The notes: generated by a model not told the origin, from the letters alone. A stretch of DNA of 64,000 nt from Rhodobacteraceae bacterium WFHF2C18 (GCA_002166865.1 NHTQ01000002.1:558001-622000), one strand, 5' to 3'. Shown: positions 9,275-19,403, counted from the stretch's first letter. A program made the numbers and translations.

Positions 9275-9910
9275 TCAGGCCCGGTCCGCGGGGGAGCCGG
9301 GCATCAAATCGTAGGGGTGTTTCCAGCCCGGCGTGGCTTGGATGTTCGAAAGCCACCGGTCGATGTTTGGCCAGTCGGCGCGCGAAAAGCCGAAGGGCTC
9401 GGGATAGAACAGGTAGCCGCAGCAGCTCAGGTCGGCGTTGGTGATCGCGTCGCCCACGATCCAGTCGCGCCCGTTCAGATGTGCGTCGAGGGTCTTGTAG
9501 GCGGATTTCAGGCGTCCCCGCATGAAATCGATCACCTCGGCCGGACGCTTGTCCTCGGGCAGGAAGTTCATCAGAAAACGCGTCATGCCCGCCTGGCTGG
9601 ACATCTTGTGATTGTCCCAGAACATCCAGCGCATCACCTCGCGCCCCTCGGCCTTGTCGCGACCGCCGAACCTGCCGGTTTTCTCGGTGACGTAGAGCTG
9701 CATCACCCCCGACTGGGTCAATGTCACCTCGTCGTCCTCAAGCACCGGCACCTCGCCCATGACGTTGAGCTGGCGGAAGTCGGCGCCGCGGCTCTCGCCG
9801 CCGAAGAAATCGACGAAGACCGGCGTCCAGTCGAGCCCGGCGAGTTCCAGGGCCAGCGCGGCCTTGTAAGCGTTTCCGGATTCTCCGAAGCAGTGCAGCT
9901 TGATGGTCAT
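9275..9910 (-). CDS. Glutathione S-transferase family protein
   Basis: 211 residues from MTIKLHCFGESGNAYK. The N-terminal thioredoxin-like half contains GEVPVLEDDEVTLTQSGVM, the glutathione-binding cis-proline and S-x-V loop, and the C-terminal half is helical and contains the usual DWIVGDAITNADLSC N-capping motif. It lies 14 bases upstream of the thiolase gene and may detoxify reactive acyl or enoyl intermediates; the electrophile is unknown. Confidence 0.9.
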   Translation of the reverse strand: MTIKLHCFGESGNAYKAALALELAGLDWTPVFVDFFGGESRGADFRQLNVMGEVPVLEDDEVTLTQSGVMQLYVTEKTGRFGGRDKAEGREVMRWMFWDNHKMSSQAGMTRFLMNFLPEDKRPAEVIDFMRGRLKSAYKTLDAHLNGRDWIVGDAITNADLSCCGYLFYPEPFGFSRADWPNIDRWLSNIQATPGWKHPYDLMPGSPADRA

Positions 9911-10203
9911 GGTCTCTTGATCCTTGCATTCGCGTTGCCCGAACGGCCGTCGTGGGGGTTTCACACCCCCACACCCCCGTGGAGTATTTTCACCAAGAAG
10001 AAGGTGCGGGTTTTACCCATGATTAACCTTAACGCATTAACACCATCCCCGCGGTACAGGCTGGAGAGCCGATGACCGCCCAAGGAGAAGCCCTGTCCCG
10101 GTCCGGATGCCAGCAGGCCGGCGGCCGGGGCAGGGTGCGGCCCGTCCTTCTTCTTGGCAGAAATACTCCCGCCGGAGGCGTCCCGTCGTCTCCGCGGGCG
10201 CCG
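9911..10203. other. Gene-free spacer with one perfect stem-loop
   Basis: No credible gene. A perfect 8-bp hairpin, GTGGGGGT/ACCCCCAC with loop TTCAC, lies at 9952-9972 and may be a terminator for the acyl-CoA dehydrogenase transcript arriving from the right, or part of the leader of the GST-thiolase-fad operon. The AT-richer stretch around 10020-10040 (ATTAACCTTAACGCATTAACAC) is the likely promoter zone for the minus-strand operon, without a clear -35/-10 pair. Confidence 0.4.
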
Positions 10204-11361
10204 TCATTGCCTGGCCGCCTCGTCGGTGAAGCCGCGCGCGATCAACTCCTTCATGATCTCGTTGGTGCCGCCGTAGATGCGTTGCACGCGCGCGTCGGCC
10301 CACATTTCGGCCACGGCGTATTCGGCCATGTAGCCGTAGCCGCCGTGCAATTGCAGACACTCGTCCAGGACCTCGCCCTGGGTGTCGGTGAGCCAGTACT
10401 TGGCCATGGCGGCCTTTTCCACGCTCAGTGCCCCGCGCAGGTGCTCGGCGATGCATTCATCGAGAAAGGCCCGGCCCACCCGCGTTTTCGTCCGGCATTC
10501 GGCCAGCTTGAAGCGAGTGTTCTGGAACTGCATGATCGGCCCCCCGAAGGCCTGCCGCTCCTTGGCGTAGGCCACGGTGCGCGCCACCGCCCCCTCCATC
10601 GCGCCCTGCGCGCCACAGGCGATGATCAGCCGTTCCTGCGGCAGCTGCTCCATCATCTGGTAGAACCCGCGGCCCTCGTGCCCGCCGAGGATGTTCTCGG
10701 GCGGGATTTCGACGTCGTCGAAGAAGAGTTCCGAGGTGTCGGCGGCGTGCATGCCCAGTTTTTCCAGGTTGCGCCCGCGCGAGAACCCTGCGGCGCCCTG
10801 CGTTTCGACCACCACCAGCGACACGCCCTTGGCGCCGGCCGAGGGGTCGGTCTTGGCGGCCACGATGATCAGGTCGGCGTGCTGGCCGTTCGTGATGAAT
10901 GTCTTCTGCCCCGAGAGCCGATAGGAATTGCCCGCGCGCACGGCTTTCGTCTTGATCCCTTGCAGGTCCGAGCCGGCCCCCGGTTCGGTCATCGCCAGCG
11001 CGCCCACCATCTCGCCCGAGACCATCCTGGGCAGCCAGCGTTTCTTCTGGTCCTCGCTGCCGTAGACGAGGATGTAGTGCGCCACGATCCCCGAGTGGAT
11101 CGGGTTACCCCAGCTGGCCAGGTTGGCGCGCGACTGTTCGAGGCAGATCACCGCCTCGTGGCCGAAATCGCCGCCGGCGCCGCCGTAGTCCTCGGGGATC
11201 GAGGGGCACAGAAGGCCCAGGTTCCCGGCCTGCTGCCAGATGTCGCGGTCCATCTCGCCCTGCCTGCGCCAGCGGTCGGCCTGCGGGGCCCATTCCTCGG
11301 CGATGAATTTCGCCGTCAGGTCCGCCAGCATCCGGTGCTCGTCGGTCATCCATGCGGACAT
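10204..11361 (-). CDS. Acyl-CoA dehydrogenase
   Basis: 385 residues, the standard length. It catalyses the FAD-dependent first step of beta-oxidation (acyl-CoA to trans-2-enoyl-CoA), passing electrons to ETF. Signature segments: [20 protein letters not shown] (about 117-136), the FAD-contact [19 protein letters not shown], and the C-terminal [34 protein letters not shown]. The catalytic Glu is expected in the last segment (GGTNEIM). It heads the group with the next small gene and a second dehydrogenase. Confidence 0.95.
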   Translation of the reverse strand: MSAWMTDEHRMLADLTAKFIAEEWAPQADRWRRQGEMDRDIWQQAGNLGLLCPSIPEDYGGAGGDFGHEAVICLEQSRANLASWGNPIHSGIVAHYILVYGSEDQKKRWLPRMVSGEMVGALAMTEPGAGSDLQGIKTKAVRAGNSYRLSGQKTFITNGQHADLIIVAAKTDPSAGAKGVSLVVVETQGAAGFSRGRNLEKLGMHAADTSELFFDDVEIPPENILGGHEGRGFYQMMEQLPQERLIIACGAQGAMEGAVARTVAYAKERQAFGGPIMQFQNTRFKLAECRTKTRVGRAFLDECIAEHLRGALSVEKAAMAKYWLTDTQGEVLDECLQLHGGYGYMAEYAVAEMWADARVQRIYGGTNEIMKELIARGFTDEAARQ

Positions 11362-11374
11362 GCGCCGTTCCCCC

Positions 11375-11587
11375 CTATCGCTTGCGCGCGTCCAGCTCGG
11401 AATTGAAGATCCGCAGCCGATGCGCGAAGGTGTCCTCGTCGATCACGCTGTCGAAGTTCTCGAAAAGGAAGGACAGCGCCTCCCCCTCGTCCAGCCCCGC
11501 CTCCTGCGCGAAGCGCCGAAGCCGGCGATAGGCCTCTTCCGTCATCGCGGCGTTGAAGCGGCGGGTCAGCCGGAAGCGCTTGGGCAT
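11375..11587 (-). CDS. Small basic conserved-looking protein between two acyl-CoA dehydrogenases
   Basis: 70 residues starting [10 protein letters not shown], a start close to a purine-rich stretch (GGGAGGAAAG) on the minus strand. It has the pattern of a short ribbon-helix-helix-like protein (basic strand [11 protein letters not shown], then two helices), but I cannot name a family. It is sandwiched 13 bases from the downstream dehydrogenase and 23 bases from the upstream one, so it is certainly in the same transcript. Confidence 0.6.
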   Translation of the reverse strand: MPKRFRLTRRFNAAMTEEAYRRLRRFAQEAGLDEGEALSFLFENFDSVIDEDTFAHRLRIFNSELDARKR

Positions 11588-11610
11588 TCTTTCCTCCCTT
11601 CGCGCGTGTG

Positions 11611-13407
11611 TCAGGCGGCGCCGGCCGCGAACTGGTCGGGGGCCAGCGCCATGACCGGCCCGGCGCCGCTCTGGATGCGGGCCAGGTGGGTCGCGGTCAT
11701 GGGCAGGTGCCGGGCCATGTAGTAGCGGCCGGTGGCCAGCTTGGCCTCGTGAAAGGCGGCATCGCCCGCGCCGGCAGCCAGATTGGTCCGGGCCGCGTCG
11801 GCCATCCGCGCCCACATCAGGCCGAGGCAGACATGACCGAAAAGATGCATGAAGTCGTAGGACCCCGCCAGCGCATTCTCGGGCGCCTTCATGCCGTGCT
11901 GCATGAAGTAGGTGCCGGCCGCCTGCAGGTCCTTCGACGCGGCCTTGAGGGGATCGAGGAACTGCTGGTCGAACACCTCGTCGGCGCCGGAGTTTTCCTT
12001 GATGTAGGCCTTGATCATGTCGAAGAAGGCCATGATCGCCTTGCCGCCGTCCTGGCCCAGCTTGCGGCCCACGAGGTCGAGGGACTGGATGCCGTTGGTG
12101 CCCTCGTAGATCATGGTGATGCGGGCGTCGCGCACGAACTGCTCAAGCCCCCATTCGCGGGTGAATCCCGAGCCCCCCAGCGTCTGCTGCGCCAGCACCG
12201 TAGTCTCGAAGCCCTTGTCGGTCAGGAAGCCCTTGATGACCGGTGTGAGCAGCGAGATCATCTGCTCGGCCTCGGCATCCCCCGCGCGGTGGCCCGCGTC
12301 GATCATCCGCGCGCCCCAGAAGGTGAAGGCGCGCGCCCCTTCGACGAAGGCCTTCTGATCCATGAGGTTCCGGCGCACGTCGGGGTGGACGATGATCGGG
12401 TCGGCCGGTTTCTCCGGCGCCTTGGGCCCGGTCACGTCGCGCCCCTGGAGACGCTCCAGCGCGAAACCGAGAGCGTTCTGGTAGGCGACCTCGGCCTGGG
12501 CATAGCCCTGCAGCCCGACGCCCAGGCGCGCCTCGTTCATCATGGTGAACATCGCGCGCATGCCCTTGTGCGGCTCCCCCACCAGATAGCCGGTGGCCCC
12601 GTCGTAGTTCATCACGCAGGTGGCGTTGCCGTGGATGCCCATCTTGTCTTCCAAGCCGCCGCAGGACAGCGCGTTGCGGTCCCCCAGGCTGCCATCCGCG
12701 TTCACCAGGAATTTTGGCACGATGAAGAGCGAGATGCCCTTGGTGCCCTCTGGCGCGTCGGGCAGTTTGGCCAGCACCAGGTGGATGATGTTGTCCACCA
12801 TGTCGTGCTCGCCCGCGCTGATCCAGATCTTCTGGCCGGTGATGCGGTAGGTTCCGTCGTCCTGCGGCTCGGCCTTGGTGCGGATCAGGCCGAGGTCGGT
12901 GCCGCAGTGCGGCTCGGTCAGGTTCATCGTGCCGCCCCACTCGCAGGTCACCATCCTTGGCAGGTAGGTGCGTTTCTGCTCCTCGGACCCATGCGCATGG
13001 ATCGTGTTGTAGGCGCCGTGGGTCAGGCCCTGGTACATGTTGAAGGCCATGTTGGCGCTGCTGAACATCTCGCCCACGGCGGTGGAGACCAGATACGGCA
13101 AGCCCTGACCGCCGTACTCGGGGTCGCAATCCAGCGCGGTCCAGCCGCCCGCCCGCACCTGATCGAAGGCGTCCTTGAACCCCTCCGGCGTGCGCACCAC
13201 CCCGTTCTCAAGCGTGCAGCCCTGGCGGTCGCCGACCGGGTTGAGCGGCGCCAGAACCTCGGCGGACAGCTTGCCGGCCTCTTCCAGAACGGCGCCGGTG
13301 AAGGCACGGTCCAGCTCGTCGTAGCCGGGTATGTCGGCCTCGGCGACCTTGAGCACGTCGTGCAGAAGGAACTGCATGTCCTTGGTGGGCGGGGTGTAGG
13401 TCGGCAT
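11611..13407 (-). CDS. Large acyl-CoA dehydrogenase with extra C-terminal domain (DmdC-like)
   Basis: 598 residues, about 200 longer than ordinary acyl-CoA dehydrogenases, as in the DmdC / FadE5-like group that carries an added C-terminal helical domain. Motifs: [22 protein letters not shown] (about 158-179), [14 protein letters not shown], and [22 protein letters not shown] (about 425-446) with the catalytic glutamate in YEGTNGIQ. In roseobacters DmdC paralogues oxidise methylmercaptopropionyl-CoA from DMSP, but many paralogues act on other acyl-CoAs; the other Dmd genes are not in the window, so the substrate is open. Confidence 0.9.
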   Translation of the reverse strand: MPTYTPPTKDMQFLLHDVLKVAEADIPGYDELDRAFTGAVLEEAGKLSAEVLAPLNPVGDRQGCTLENGVVRTPEGFKDAFDQVRAGGWTALDCDPEYGGQGLPYLVSTAVGEMFSSANMAFNMYQGLTHGAYNTIHAHGSEEQKRTYLPRMVTCEWGGTMNLTEPHCGTDLGLIRTKAEPQDDGTYRITGQKIWISAGEHDMVDNIIHLVLAKLPDAPEGTKGISLFIVPKFLVNADGSLGDRNALSCGGLEDKMGIHGNATCVMNYDGATGYLVGEPHKGMRAMFTMMNEARLGVGLQGYAQAEVAYQNALGFALERLQGRDVTGPKAPEKPADPIIVHPDVRRNLMDQKAFVEGARAFTFWGARMIDAGHRAGDAEAEQMISLLTPVIKGFLTDKGFETTVLAQQTLGGSGFTREWGLEQFVRDARITMIYEGTNGIQSLDLVGRKLGQDGGKAIMAFFDMIKAYIKENSGADEVFDQQFLDPLKAASKDLQAAGTYFMQHGMKAPENALAGSYDFMHLFGHVCLGLMWARMADAARTNLAAGAGDAAFHEAKLATGRYYMARHLPMTATHLARIQSGAGPVMALAPDQFAAGAA

Positions 13408-13450
13408 CCGTCTCTCCCTTCAGATGTCTCGGCCCACGGCCGGGCCTGCG

Positions 13451-13852
13451 TTATTCGGCGGCGTCCTTCGAGCGCTGCGCGGAAGCGAGCATCTTCTCGC
13501 CCCATTTCATCTGGTCGCGCAGATCGGCGATCGCGGTGTTCAACTCGTCACGCTGCTTTTCCAGGTCCGCCAGCCGTTCCTGCGCGATCTCGTAGGCGCG
13601 GCTGAGCTGTGTCAGTTGCTCGTCGCCCTTGTCGTAAAGGTCCAGCAACTGGCGGATTTCCTCCAGGCTGAAGCCGAACCGCTTGCCGCGGAGGATGAGC
13701 TTCAGCCTGCCCCGGTCGCGCCGGGTGAAAAGCCGCTTCTGGCCCTGGCGAAGCGGAAAAAGCAACTCCTTGGATTCGTAGAACCGCAGGGTGCGCGGCG
13801 TGACCCCGAAGGCATCGCACATCTCGCGGATCGTCATCGTCTCTTCCGTCAT
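13451..13852 (-). CDS. MerR-family transcription regulator
   Basis: 133 residues. The N-terminal winged helix shows the MerR signature MTIREMCDAFGVTPRTLRFYESKELLFP (about 6-33), followed by a long coiled-coil dimerisation helix (about 80-125). There is no cysteine effector site, so it is not a metal sensor. It sits at the head of the acyl-CoA dehydrogenase group, 44 bases upstream, and probably controls it, as LiuR-like MerR proteins do for acyl-CoA degradation genes. A palindrome in its promoter region may be its own operator. Confidence 0.9.
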   Translation of the reverse strand: MTEETMTIREMCDAFGVTPRTLRFYESKELLFPLRQGQKRLFTRRDRGRLKLILRGKRFGFSLEEIRQLLDLYDKGDEQLTQLSRAYEIAQERLADLEKQRDELNTAIADLRDQMKWGEKMLASAQRSKDAAE

Positions 13853-13928
13853 AGGTCTGATGTTCCCTCATCTTTCGATAAGGAGAAACTGCGTCTTTCT
13901 TCCCGTGGATACAATACGAAGCGCAATT

Positions 13929-13945
13929 GACGTAACAACTACGTC
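13929..13945. promoter_or_regulatory. Inverted repeat GACGT-N7-ACGTC, candidate MerR operator
   Basis: GACGT at 13929-13933 and ACGTC at 13941-13945 form an inverted repeat inside the longer TTGACGT context; a third TTGACGT lies at 13961-13967. The site is about 80 bases upstream of the MerR gene start and next to promoter-like sequence on the minus strand (TTGTTA, 16 bases, TATTGT). Operators of acyl-CoA-related MerR regulators are known to contain ACGT half sites; assignment here is inference. Confidence 0.4.
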
Positions 13946-14089
13946 GCGTCACGTTGCCGCTTGACGTTGGATCAAGGCGCGTAACCCCGCGATCCTCGGC
14001 AAGATCTTGATGTGCTTGCAGCATGGCGGCTTGCAGGGCAGGCACAAGGGTGACGCGGGGGAACACGATGCCGGCTGCCGGGGGCAGTG

Positions 14090-14458
14090 TCAGGACAGGC
14101 TTTCGGCGGTCTCGTCGCGCAGTTGCTTGAGTTCGGCGATGGCGCTGTCCAGCTGCGCACGCTGGTCGCGCAGTTGCGCAAGCTGGCGGTCGGCCAGCTC
14201 GATCCAGCTTCGCATCTGCGCTTCGGTGCCCTCGTGTTCGTAGATCAGCAGCCACTGCCGGATTTCTTCCAGCGAGAAGCCGAAGCGCCGGCCGCGCAGG
14301 ATCAGGGTCATGCGCGCGATCTCGCGCGGGCCGTAGACGCGGGCCCGGCCGTCGCGCTCCGGGCTGAGAAGTTCGATGTACTCGTAATACCGCAGGGTCC
14401 GCGGCGTGACGTCGAACTTCGCGCACATCTCCTTGAACGACAGGCGTGTGTCGGACAT
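14090..14458 (-). CDS. Second MerR-family transcription regulator
   Basis: 122 residues starting MSDTRLSFKEMCAKF; a much longer upstream frame is an antisense shadow of the thioesterase. It is clearly a paralogue of the MerR protein at 13451-13852 (shared FDVTPRTLRYYE, RGRRFGFSLEEIRQ and a C-terminal coiled coil). The two lie head to tail with a 237-base gap that carries ACGT palindromes. It lies divergent from the two thioesterase genes. Confidence 0.88.
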   Translation of the reverse strand: MSDTRLSFKEMCAKFDVTPRTLRYYEYIELLSPERDGRARVYGPREIARMTLILRGRRFGFSLEEIRQWLLIYEHEGTEAQMRSWIELADRQLAQLRDQRAQLDSAIAELKQLRDETAESLS

Positions 14459-14572
14459 CGTTGAACTCCCTCGCTCAAAGGGTAGGCCGAAGCCGGGAGG
14501 AGGGCAACCGCCGCCCTTGCGGCCGCCGCGTTTTGCACCCCATAAAGGGCGCGGTTCGAAGAGGGGGCACGC

Positions 14573-14998
14573 ATGGGCCTGGATAAGACGAAAATCGCCG
14601 AGCAATTCATCGAGGCCATTCCCCATTCCCAGGCCCTGGGGATGGAACTGACCGAGATCGGCGAGGGCATCGCCGAAATCGCCATGGACTACGACGACCG
14701 GTTCGTGGGCGACCCCGAGACCGGCGTGATCCACGGCGGCGCGGTGTCGGCGCTGATGGACACCTGTTGCGGCGCGGCGGCGATGAGCCATCCGGACAAT
14801 CCCGGCGCCACGGCCACCATCGACCTGCGGATCGATTACATGCGCCCCGCCACGCCGGGCCAGCGCATCCGCGCGCAGGCGGAATGCTACCATATCACGC
14901 GGTCGGTGGCCTTCGTGCGGGCGCGCGCCATCGACGACGATCCCGATCGCCCCGTGGCCACCGCGACCGGCACCTTCACCGTGGAGGCCGCGCAATGA
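14573..14998 (+). CDS. PaaI-family hotdog thioesterase
   Basis: 141 residues, normal size for a PaaI/YbgC-type hotdog-fold thioesterase that hydrolyses acyl- or aryl-CoA. The hotdog helix motif reads VIHGGAVSALMDTCCGAAAM (about 49-68), with the conserved HGG and the acidic residue Asp60. The gene starts a plus-strand cluster and its last bases overlap the next start (ATGA). It fits the surrounding acyl-CoA metabolism. Confidence 0.9.
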   Translation: MGLDKTKIAEQFIEAIPHSQALGMELTEIGEGIAEIAMDYDDRFVGDPETGVIHGGAVSALMDTCCGAAAMSHPDNPGATATIDLRIDYMRPATPGQRIRAQAECYHITRSVAFVRARAIDDDPDRPVATATGTFTVEAAQ

Positions 14999-15504
14999 CG
15001 CGCCGGCAACCCGATCCCGTCCAGGTGGTCAAGCAGCGGCGCGATGCGGCGCTGAACGCGCTGGTGCACGGCGTGCCCTACATCCAGTTCCTCGGCATCG
15101 GCTTCGACCGGCGGGGTGACGAGCTGACCGCCCTCATGCCCTTCGATGAGAAGCTCATCGGCAACCCGCTGCTGCCGGCCCTGCACGGCGGGGCGACGGC
15201 CGCCTTCCTGGAGGTCACGGCCATCATCGGGCTGAGCTGGTCGATACTCTGGGACGAGATCGAGAGCGGCGCCCTGGACCCCGAGGCCCTGGCCGGCGGC
15301 CAGATGCCGCGCCTGCCCAAGACCATCGGGTTCACCGTGGATTACCTGCGCTCGGGCCTGCCACGGGACGCCTACGCGCGGGCGCATGTGGCGCGCTCGG
15401 GGCGGCGCTATGCCTCGGTGCACGTGGAGGCCTGGCAGGACAACCGCGCGCGTCCCTTCGCCCAGGCGACGGGGCATTTCCTGATGCCGCGGCGCGATGG
15501 CTGA
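14995..15504 (+). CDS. Second PaaI-like thioesterase
   Basis: 169 residues from the ATG that overlaps the previous stop. The hotdog motif is LLPALHGGATAAFLEVTAIIG (about 57-77), with HGG and Glu replacing the usual Asp. Tandem PaaI-like genes with one Asp and one Glu version suggest a hetero-oligomer or two specificities; that is inference. Its end overlaps the MATE gene start by 8 bases, so the three genes form one translationally coupled operon. Confidence 0.88.
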   Translation: MTRRQPDPVQVVKQRRDAALNALVHGVPYIQFLGIGFDRRGDELTALMPFDEKLIGNPLLPALHGGATAAFLEVTAIIGLSWSILWDEIESGALDPEALAGGQMPRLPKTIGFTVDYLRSGLPRDAYARAHVARSGRRYASVHVEAWQDNRARPFAQATGHFLMPRRDG

Positions 15505-16813
15505 CACCGCGGGCGCGATCACCCACGGGCGGGTTCTGAAAATCGCCGTGCCGATCGTGCTGTCCAACGCCACCGTGCCGATCCTGGCCACGGTGGACAC
15601 CGGGGTCGTGGGGCAGATGGGGCTGGCCGCGCCGATCGGCGCGGTCGGGATCGGCGGGATCATCCTGACGGCGGTCTACTGGGTCTTCGGCTTTCTGCGG
15701 ATGGGCACCACCGGCCTGACCAGCCAGGCGCAGGGCGCGGGCCGCGGGGGCGAGGTGGCCGCGATGCTGACGCGGTCGCTGATGATCGGGCTGTCGGGCG
15801 GGCTGGCGATGATCGTCCTGCAGGTGCCGGTCTTCTGGGCGGCCTTCCAGCTGGCCCCCGCCAGCGCCGAGGTGGAAAGCCTTGCCCGCGACTACATGGA
15901 GATCCGGGTCTGGAGCGCGCCGGCCATCATCTCGATCTACGGGGTGACCGGCTGGCTCATCGCGCTGGAGCGTGCGCGCGCCGTGCTCGCCGTGCAGGTG
16001 ACGATGAACGGGGTGAACATCCTGCTGGACCTGTGGTTCGTGCTGGGCCTTGGCTGGGGCGTCCAGGGGGTCGCCCTGGCAACCTTCCTGGCCGAATGGG
16101 GCGGGCTGGCCCTCGGGCTCTGGCTCTGCCGCGACGCCTTTGCCCGGCCCGCCTGGCGCGAGCGCGCCCGCGTCCTGGACCGCGCGGCGCTGCGCAACAT
16201 GGCCGCGGTCAACACCGACATCCTGCTGCGCTCGCTCATGCTGCAGGCGATCTTCGTCTCCTTCCTGTTCCTTGGCAGCGACTTCGGCGACGTGACCCTG
16301 GCGGCGAACCAGGTGCTGCTGCAGTTCCTGCACATCACCGCCTATGCGCTCGATGGGTTCGCCTTTGCGGCCGAGGCCCTGGTCGGGCAGGCCATGGGGG
16401 CGCGCAACCGGGCCCGCCTGCGGCGCGGGGCGCTGCTGACCAGTCAGTGGGGCCTGGCGGCCAGCCTGCTGCTGGCGACGGGCTTCGCGCTTCTGGGCGG
16501 CACGATCATCGACATCATGGCCAAGGCGCCGGCGGTGCAGACCGAGGCGCGGGCCTATCTGGTCTACATGGTGCTTGCCCCCATTGCGGGTCTGGCCGCA
16601 TGGATGCTCGACGGCATCTTCATCGGGGCCACGCGGGCCCGGGACATGCGCAACATGATGGCGATCAGCCTTCTGGCCTATGTCGCCGCGGTGCTGGCCC
16701 TGGTGCCGATGCTGGGCAACCACGGGCTTTGGCTGGCGCTGCTCGTCAGCTTCCTGGTGCGGGGCGTGACCCTCGGCCTGCGCTATCCCGCGCTGGAGCG
16801 GGCGGCAGATTGA
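15497..16813 (+). CDS. MATE-family efflux transporter
   Basis: 438 residues with about twelve hydrophobic segments in two similar halves, as in DinF-like multidrug and toxin extrusion carriers that export cations or drugs in exchange for Na+ or H+. The N-terminal region LKIAVPIVLSNATVPILATVDTGVVGQ carries the typical first-helix proline and the aspartate in VDT. It is co-transcribed with the two thioesterases. Confidence 0.92.
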   Translation: MADTAGAITHGRVLKIAVPIVLSNATVPILATVDTGVVGQMGLAAPIGAVGIGGIILTAVYWVFGFLRMGTTGLTSQAQGAGRGGEVAAMLTRSLMIGLSGGLAMIVLQVPVFWAAFQLAPASAEVESLARDYMEIRVWSAPAIISIYGVTGWLIALERARAVLAVQVTMNGVNILLDLWFVLGLGWGVQGVALATFLAEWGGLALGLWLCRDAFARPAWRERARVLDRAALRNMAAVNTDILLRSLMLQAIFVSFLFLGSDFGDVTLAANQVLLQFLHITAYALDGFAFAAEALVGQAMGARNRARLRRGALLTSQWGLAASLLLATGFALLGGTIIDIMAKAPAVQTEARAYLVYMVLAPIAGLAAWMLDGIFIGATRARDMRNMMAISLLAYVAAVLALVPMLGNHGLWLALLVSFLVRGVTLGLRYPALERAAD

Positions 16814-16831
16814 GCCGCCCGGGCCGGGGCG

Positions 16832-17584
16832 TCACTGCTGGCAGTGGGTATAGCTGATCTTGCAGCTGCCCTGCTGGTTCTGTTCGCAGAAACGTTTGGC
16901 GCGGTCGCGGGCCGCGTCTTCGCTGCCGCCGGCGCCCACGCCCCACCAGTAGCCGCCGCGCGTGCGCTGCGCCAGCGCGTGACAGCGCGCGCGGACCGGC
17001 TTCGACACGATCTCGCAGCCCGGGGCATCGCAGAAGTCGAGGGCCGTGCGCCTGGCCTGCGCGGCGGAGCCGGCCTTGCCGTGGCCGAAGCGCCCCTTTC
17101 GGTTCACCGCGAAGACCATCGGCTGGAATCCCTGCGCCTGCCGCTTGGTGCGGTACTGCGGGACGGTGGTGCGCACCTCGGCCATCGCCGGGTCGCTGCC
17201 CGGGCTGAAACCAATGTGCTTGTCGTAGAACCGGACCGAGACGATGTAGGTCGTGTCCTCGCGCAACTCGCCGTCGGGAATGCTGAAGTCCACCACCGGA
17301 TCCCGGTTGGTGATGACGTCGCAGCATTCCCATTGCCGCGAGAACACCATGTTGTCCGCCCCCTTGTCGAAAACGCGCAGGCGTATGCGGTCCACCTGGC
17401 AATTGTTCGTGGACATGTCCACCTTCACCCGCACGTCGAACTGCGGCGTCACCGCCGCGCCCTGCGCCGGCTTTTCCAGGACCGGCGTGCAGGCCCCGGC
17501 CGGATGGGCCGCCGCCGGTGTCGCAAGATGGGCCATCGCCAGCATGACAAGCGCCGCGGCGCTGGAAACGACGGGTCGGAACAT
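16832..17584 (-). CDS. Secreted protein with DUF4189-like repeats
   Basis: 250 residues from MFRPVVSSAA, with a signal peptide (hydrophobic stretch up to ATPAAAHPAG, about residues 1-26). The C-terminal third contains a cysteine-bounded unit, CHALAQRTRGGYWWGVGAGG followed by DAARDRAKRFCEQNQQG and a final CKISYTHC, like the DUF4189 unit of periplasmic or secreted proteins. Cysteines are paired, as expected outside the cytoplasm. Role unknown. Confidence 0.75.
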   Translation of the reverse strand: MFRPVVSSAAALVMLAMAHLATPAAAHPAGACTPVLEKPAQGAAVTPQFDVRVKVDMSTNNCQVDRIRLRVFDKGADNMVFSRQWECCDVITNRDPVVDFSIPDGELREDTTYIVSVRFYDKHIGFSPGSDPAMAEVRTTVPQYRTKRQAQGFQPMVFAVNRKGRFGHGKAGSAAQARRTALDFCDAPGCEIVSKPVRARCHALAQRTRGGYWWGVGAGGSEDAARDRAKRFCEQNQQGSCKISYTHCQQ

Positions 17585-17678
17585 GGATCGGGCCTTTCTG
17601 TTCGGGGCCGGGCGCGGCGGCGCGCCGGCCCAGTGTCGGTTGGAGGGGAACACACCCGACCGCCGGGGATCAAGAGGG

Positions 17679-19313
17679 TCAGTCCCGGGTGCGGAACCGC
17701 GAATGCTGGACGACCCAGATCACCGTCAGCGGCACCAGCACGGTGATGAGCGTCACGGTGATCAGCAGCAGGCCGAGTTCGGAATAGTCCTGAGGCGTGA
17801 CCACCTCGCCGGTCTCCGGATCGGTCACTTCGCGGGTAATGACGAAGATGCGATTGAGGTACTTGGTCAGCAGGCTGGAGGCTGACAGCGCCAGGTTGGT
17901 GAAGGAGGCCATGACGGCAAAGAACGTGGCCTTGAGATTGGAGGGCGCGTTGCGCGCGATCCAGGCCAGCATCGGGATCATGGCCACCTGGCCAAGGGGC
18001 GATTCGATCGCCGTGTCCAGGATCGCGATGAACCGCGCGTCCACGAGGCCGCCCGTCAGGGGCGCGGTCACCTCGTGGATGCCGTAGTACAGCCCGATGT
18101 TGGGCAGCGTCAGAACGCCGGACGCCACCGTCAGCAACGCGATGATGAAGACCAGCGGGTGATTGGCCATCAGGGGGCGCAGGACAACCATCCCCACCAG
18201 CGTCAGCACCGAGGTGATCAGCGACAGCACCGACAGGAACTGCTGGTCGAATCCCAGCACGTCGATGTTGAACCAGGTCTGCCCGTCCCCCGGCCGCGGC
18301 ACCGCGCGGAAGAAGAAGACGATCAGCGCCGTCCCCACCAGCATCCGCGCCTTTTCGGGCTCCAGCGCCTTCACCAGCTGGCGCATCAGCAAGACCACGA
18401 TGGCCAGCGACCCGGCGAAGATCAGTTCCTGGCCGAGCGCGATTTCCGACAGGCCGACGGTCAGGCTGAGGCCCACGAAGGCCGCGCCGCCGATGAAATA
18501 CCACGGGTTCGGGGTGGTGTCCTCGTCGGGGCTTTCGAACAGGGCGTCGGCCTCGGCCCGGGTCAGGCCGCGCTTGAGCATGTTGTGCTTCGCCCGCCAT
18601 TTCTGGATGCCGGCAAGGATCACGCCCGAAATCGAGATCACGGGAATGATCAGCGCCATCAGGTAGATGTCGGCATAGGTTGCGGCCTTGTCCGCGGCAT
18701 CCATCGTCTCGATGCCCGAGAACATGTAGATGTTCATCAGCGAAACCCCGACCGTGCCGGTGATCAGCGCGAAGCGGCCCAGCGTCTGCATCGTGGTGTG
18801 CATGGCGCGGGATTCGTCCTCGGGGAAGGGATCGCCGTTCGCGTCCAGCGCCGGAACGGCCTCCACCGACATGGCGTCGGCCACGGCGTCCTGTACCACC
18901 AGCCCGCAGGGCGACAGCAGGTAGGAGGTGATGTACCAGGCCGAAATGGGCATCACCGCCTCCATCAGCTCGCGCTGCGCGATGACCAGATACATGATGA
19001 AGACGCTGGCCCCGATGAGCCCCGCCCCCAGGTAGACCAGCAGCCACTTCCAGCGCCAGATGATGTCCACCAGATGCCCCAGCGGCATTTTCAGCGCCCA
19101 GGGCAGGCCGGCCCAGAAGGTCAGCCCGGCCAGATAGGCGGCCGAGAGATCCAGGTAATCCTTCACGAAAAAGGTGCCGACGATCATGGTCAGCCCCGAA
19201 AAGCCGGCGGCGAAATAGATCATCAGCGGCGGCAGGAAGGTCCAGCGCAATTGTCGGCCGAGGTCGAAGACCACGGCGTCGATCCAGCCGTAGAACGTGC
19301 GCATTGCCTGCAT
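17679..19313 (-). CDS. BT1-like major facilitator transporter
   Basis: 544 residues with about twelve membrane helices. The N-terminal half (MIYFAAGFSGLTMIVGTFFVKDYLDLSAAYLAGLTFW and LPWALKMPLGHLVD) matches the folate/biopterin transporter (BT1) branch of the major facilitator superfamily. A short hydrophilic loop separates the halves. The solute in bacteria is generally unknown. It stands alone with a 94-base spacer before the secreted protein downstream. Confidence 0.75.
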   Translation of the reverse strand: MQAMRTFYGWIDAVVFDLGRQLRWTFLPPLMIYFAAGFSGLTMIVGTFFVKDYLDLSAAYLAGLTFWAGLPWALKMPLGHLVDIIWRWKWLLVYLGAGLIGASVFIMYLVIAQRELMEAVMPISAWYITSYLLSPCGLVVQDAVADAMSVEAVPALDANGDPFPEDESRAMHTTMQTLGRFALITGTVGVSLMNIYMFSGIETMDAADKAATYADIYLMALIIPVISISGVILAGIQKWRAKHNMLKRGLTRAEADALFESPDEDTTPNPWYFIGGAAFVGLSLTVGLSEIALGQELIFAGSLAIVVLLMRQLVKALEPEKARMLVGTALIVFFFRAVPRPGDGQTWFNIDVLGFDQQFLSVLSLITSVLTLVGMVVLRPLMANHPLVFIIALLTVASGVLTLPNIGLYYGIHEVTAPLTGGLVDARFIAILDTAIESPLGQVAMIPMLAWIARNAPSNLKATFFAVMASFTNLALSASSLLTKYLNRIFVITREVTDPETGEVVTPQDYSELGLLLITVTLITVLVPLTVIWVVQHSRFRTRD

Positions 19314-19403
19314 CAGACCCGCGCCGTGATCGGTGACATGCGGACCTCCCCGCCGGTGTTCGCCTGCACGGAGACTAGGCGGCTCGGCCCGTTCTGCAAA
19401 GGC

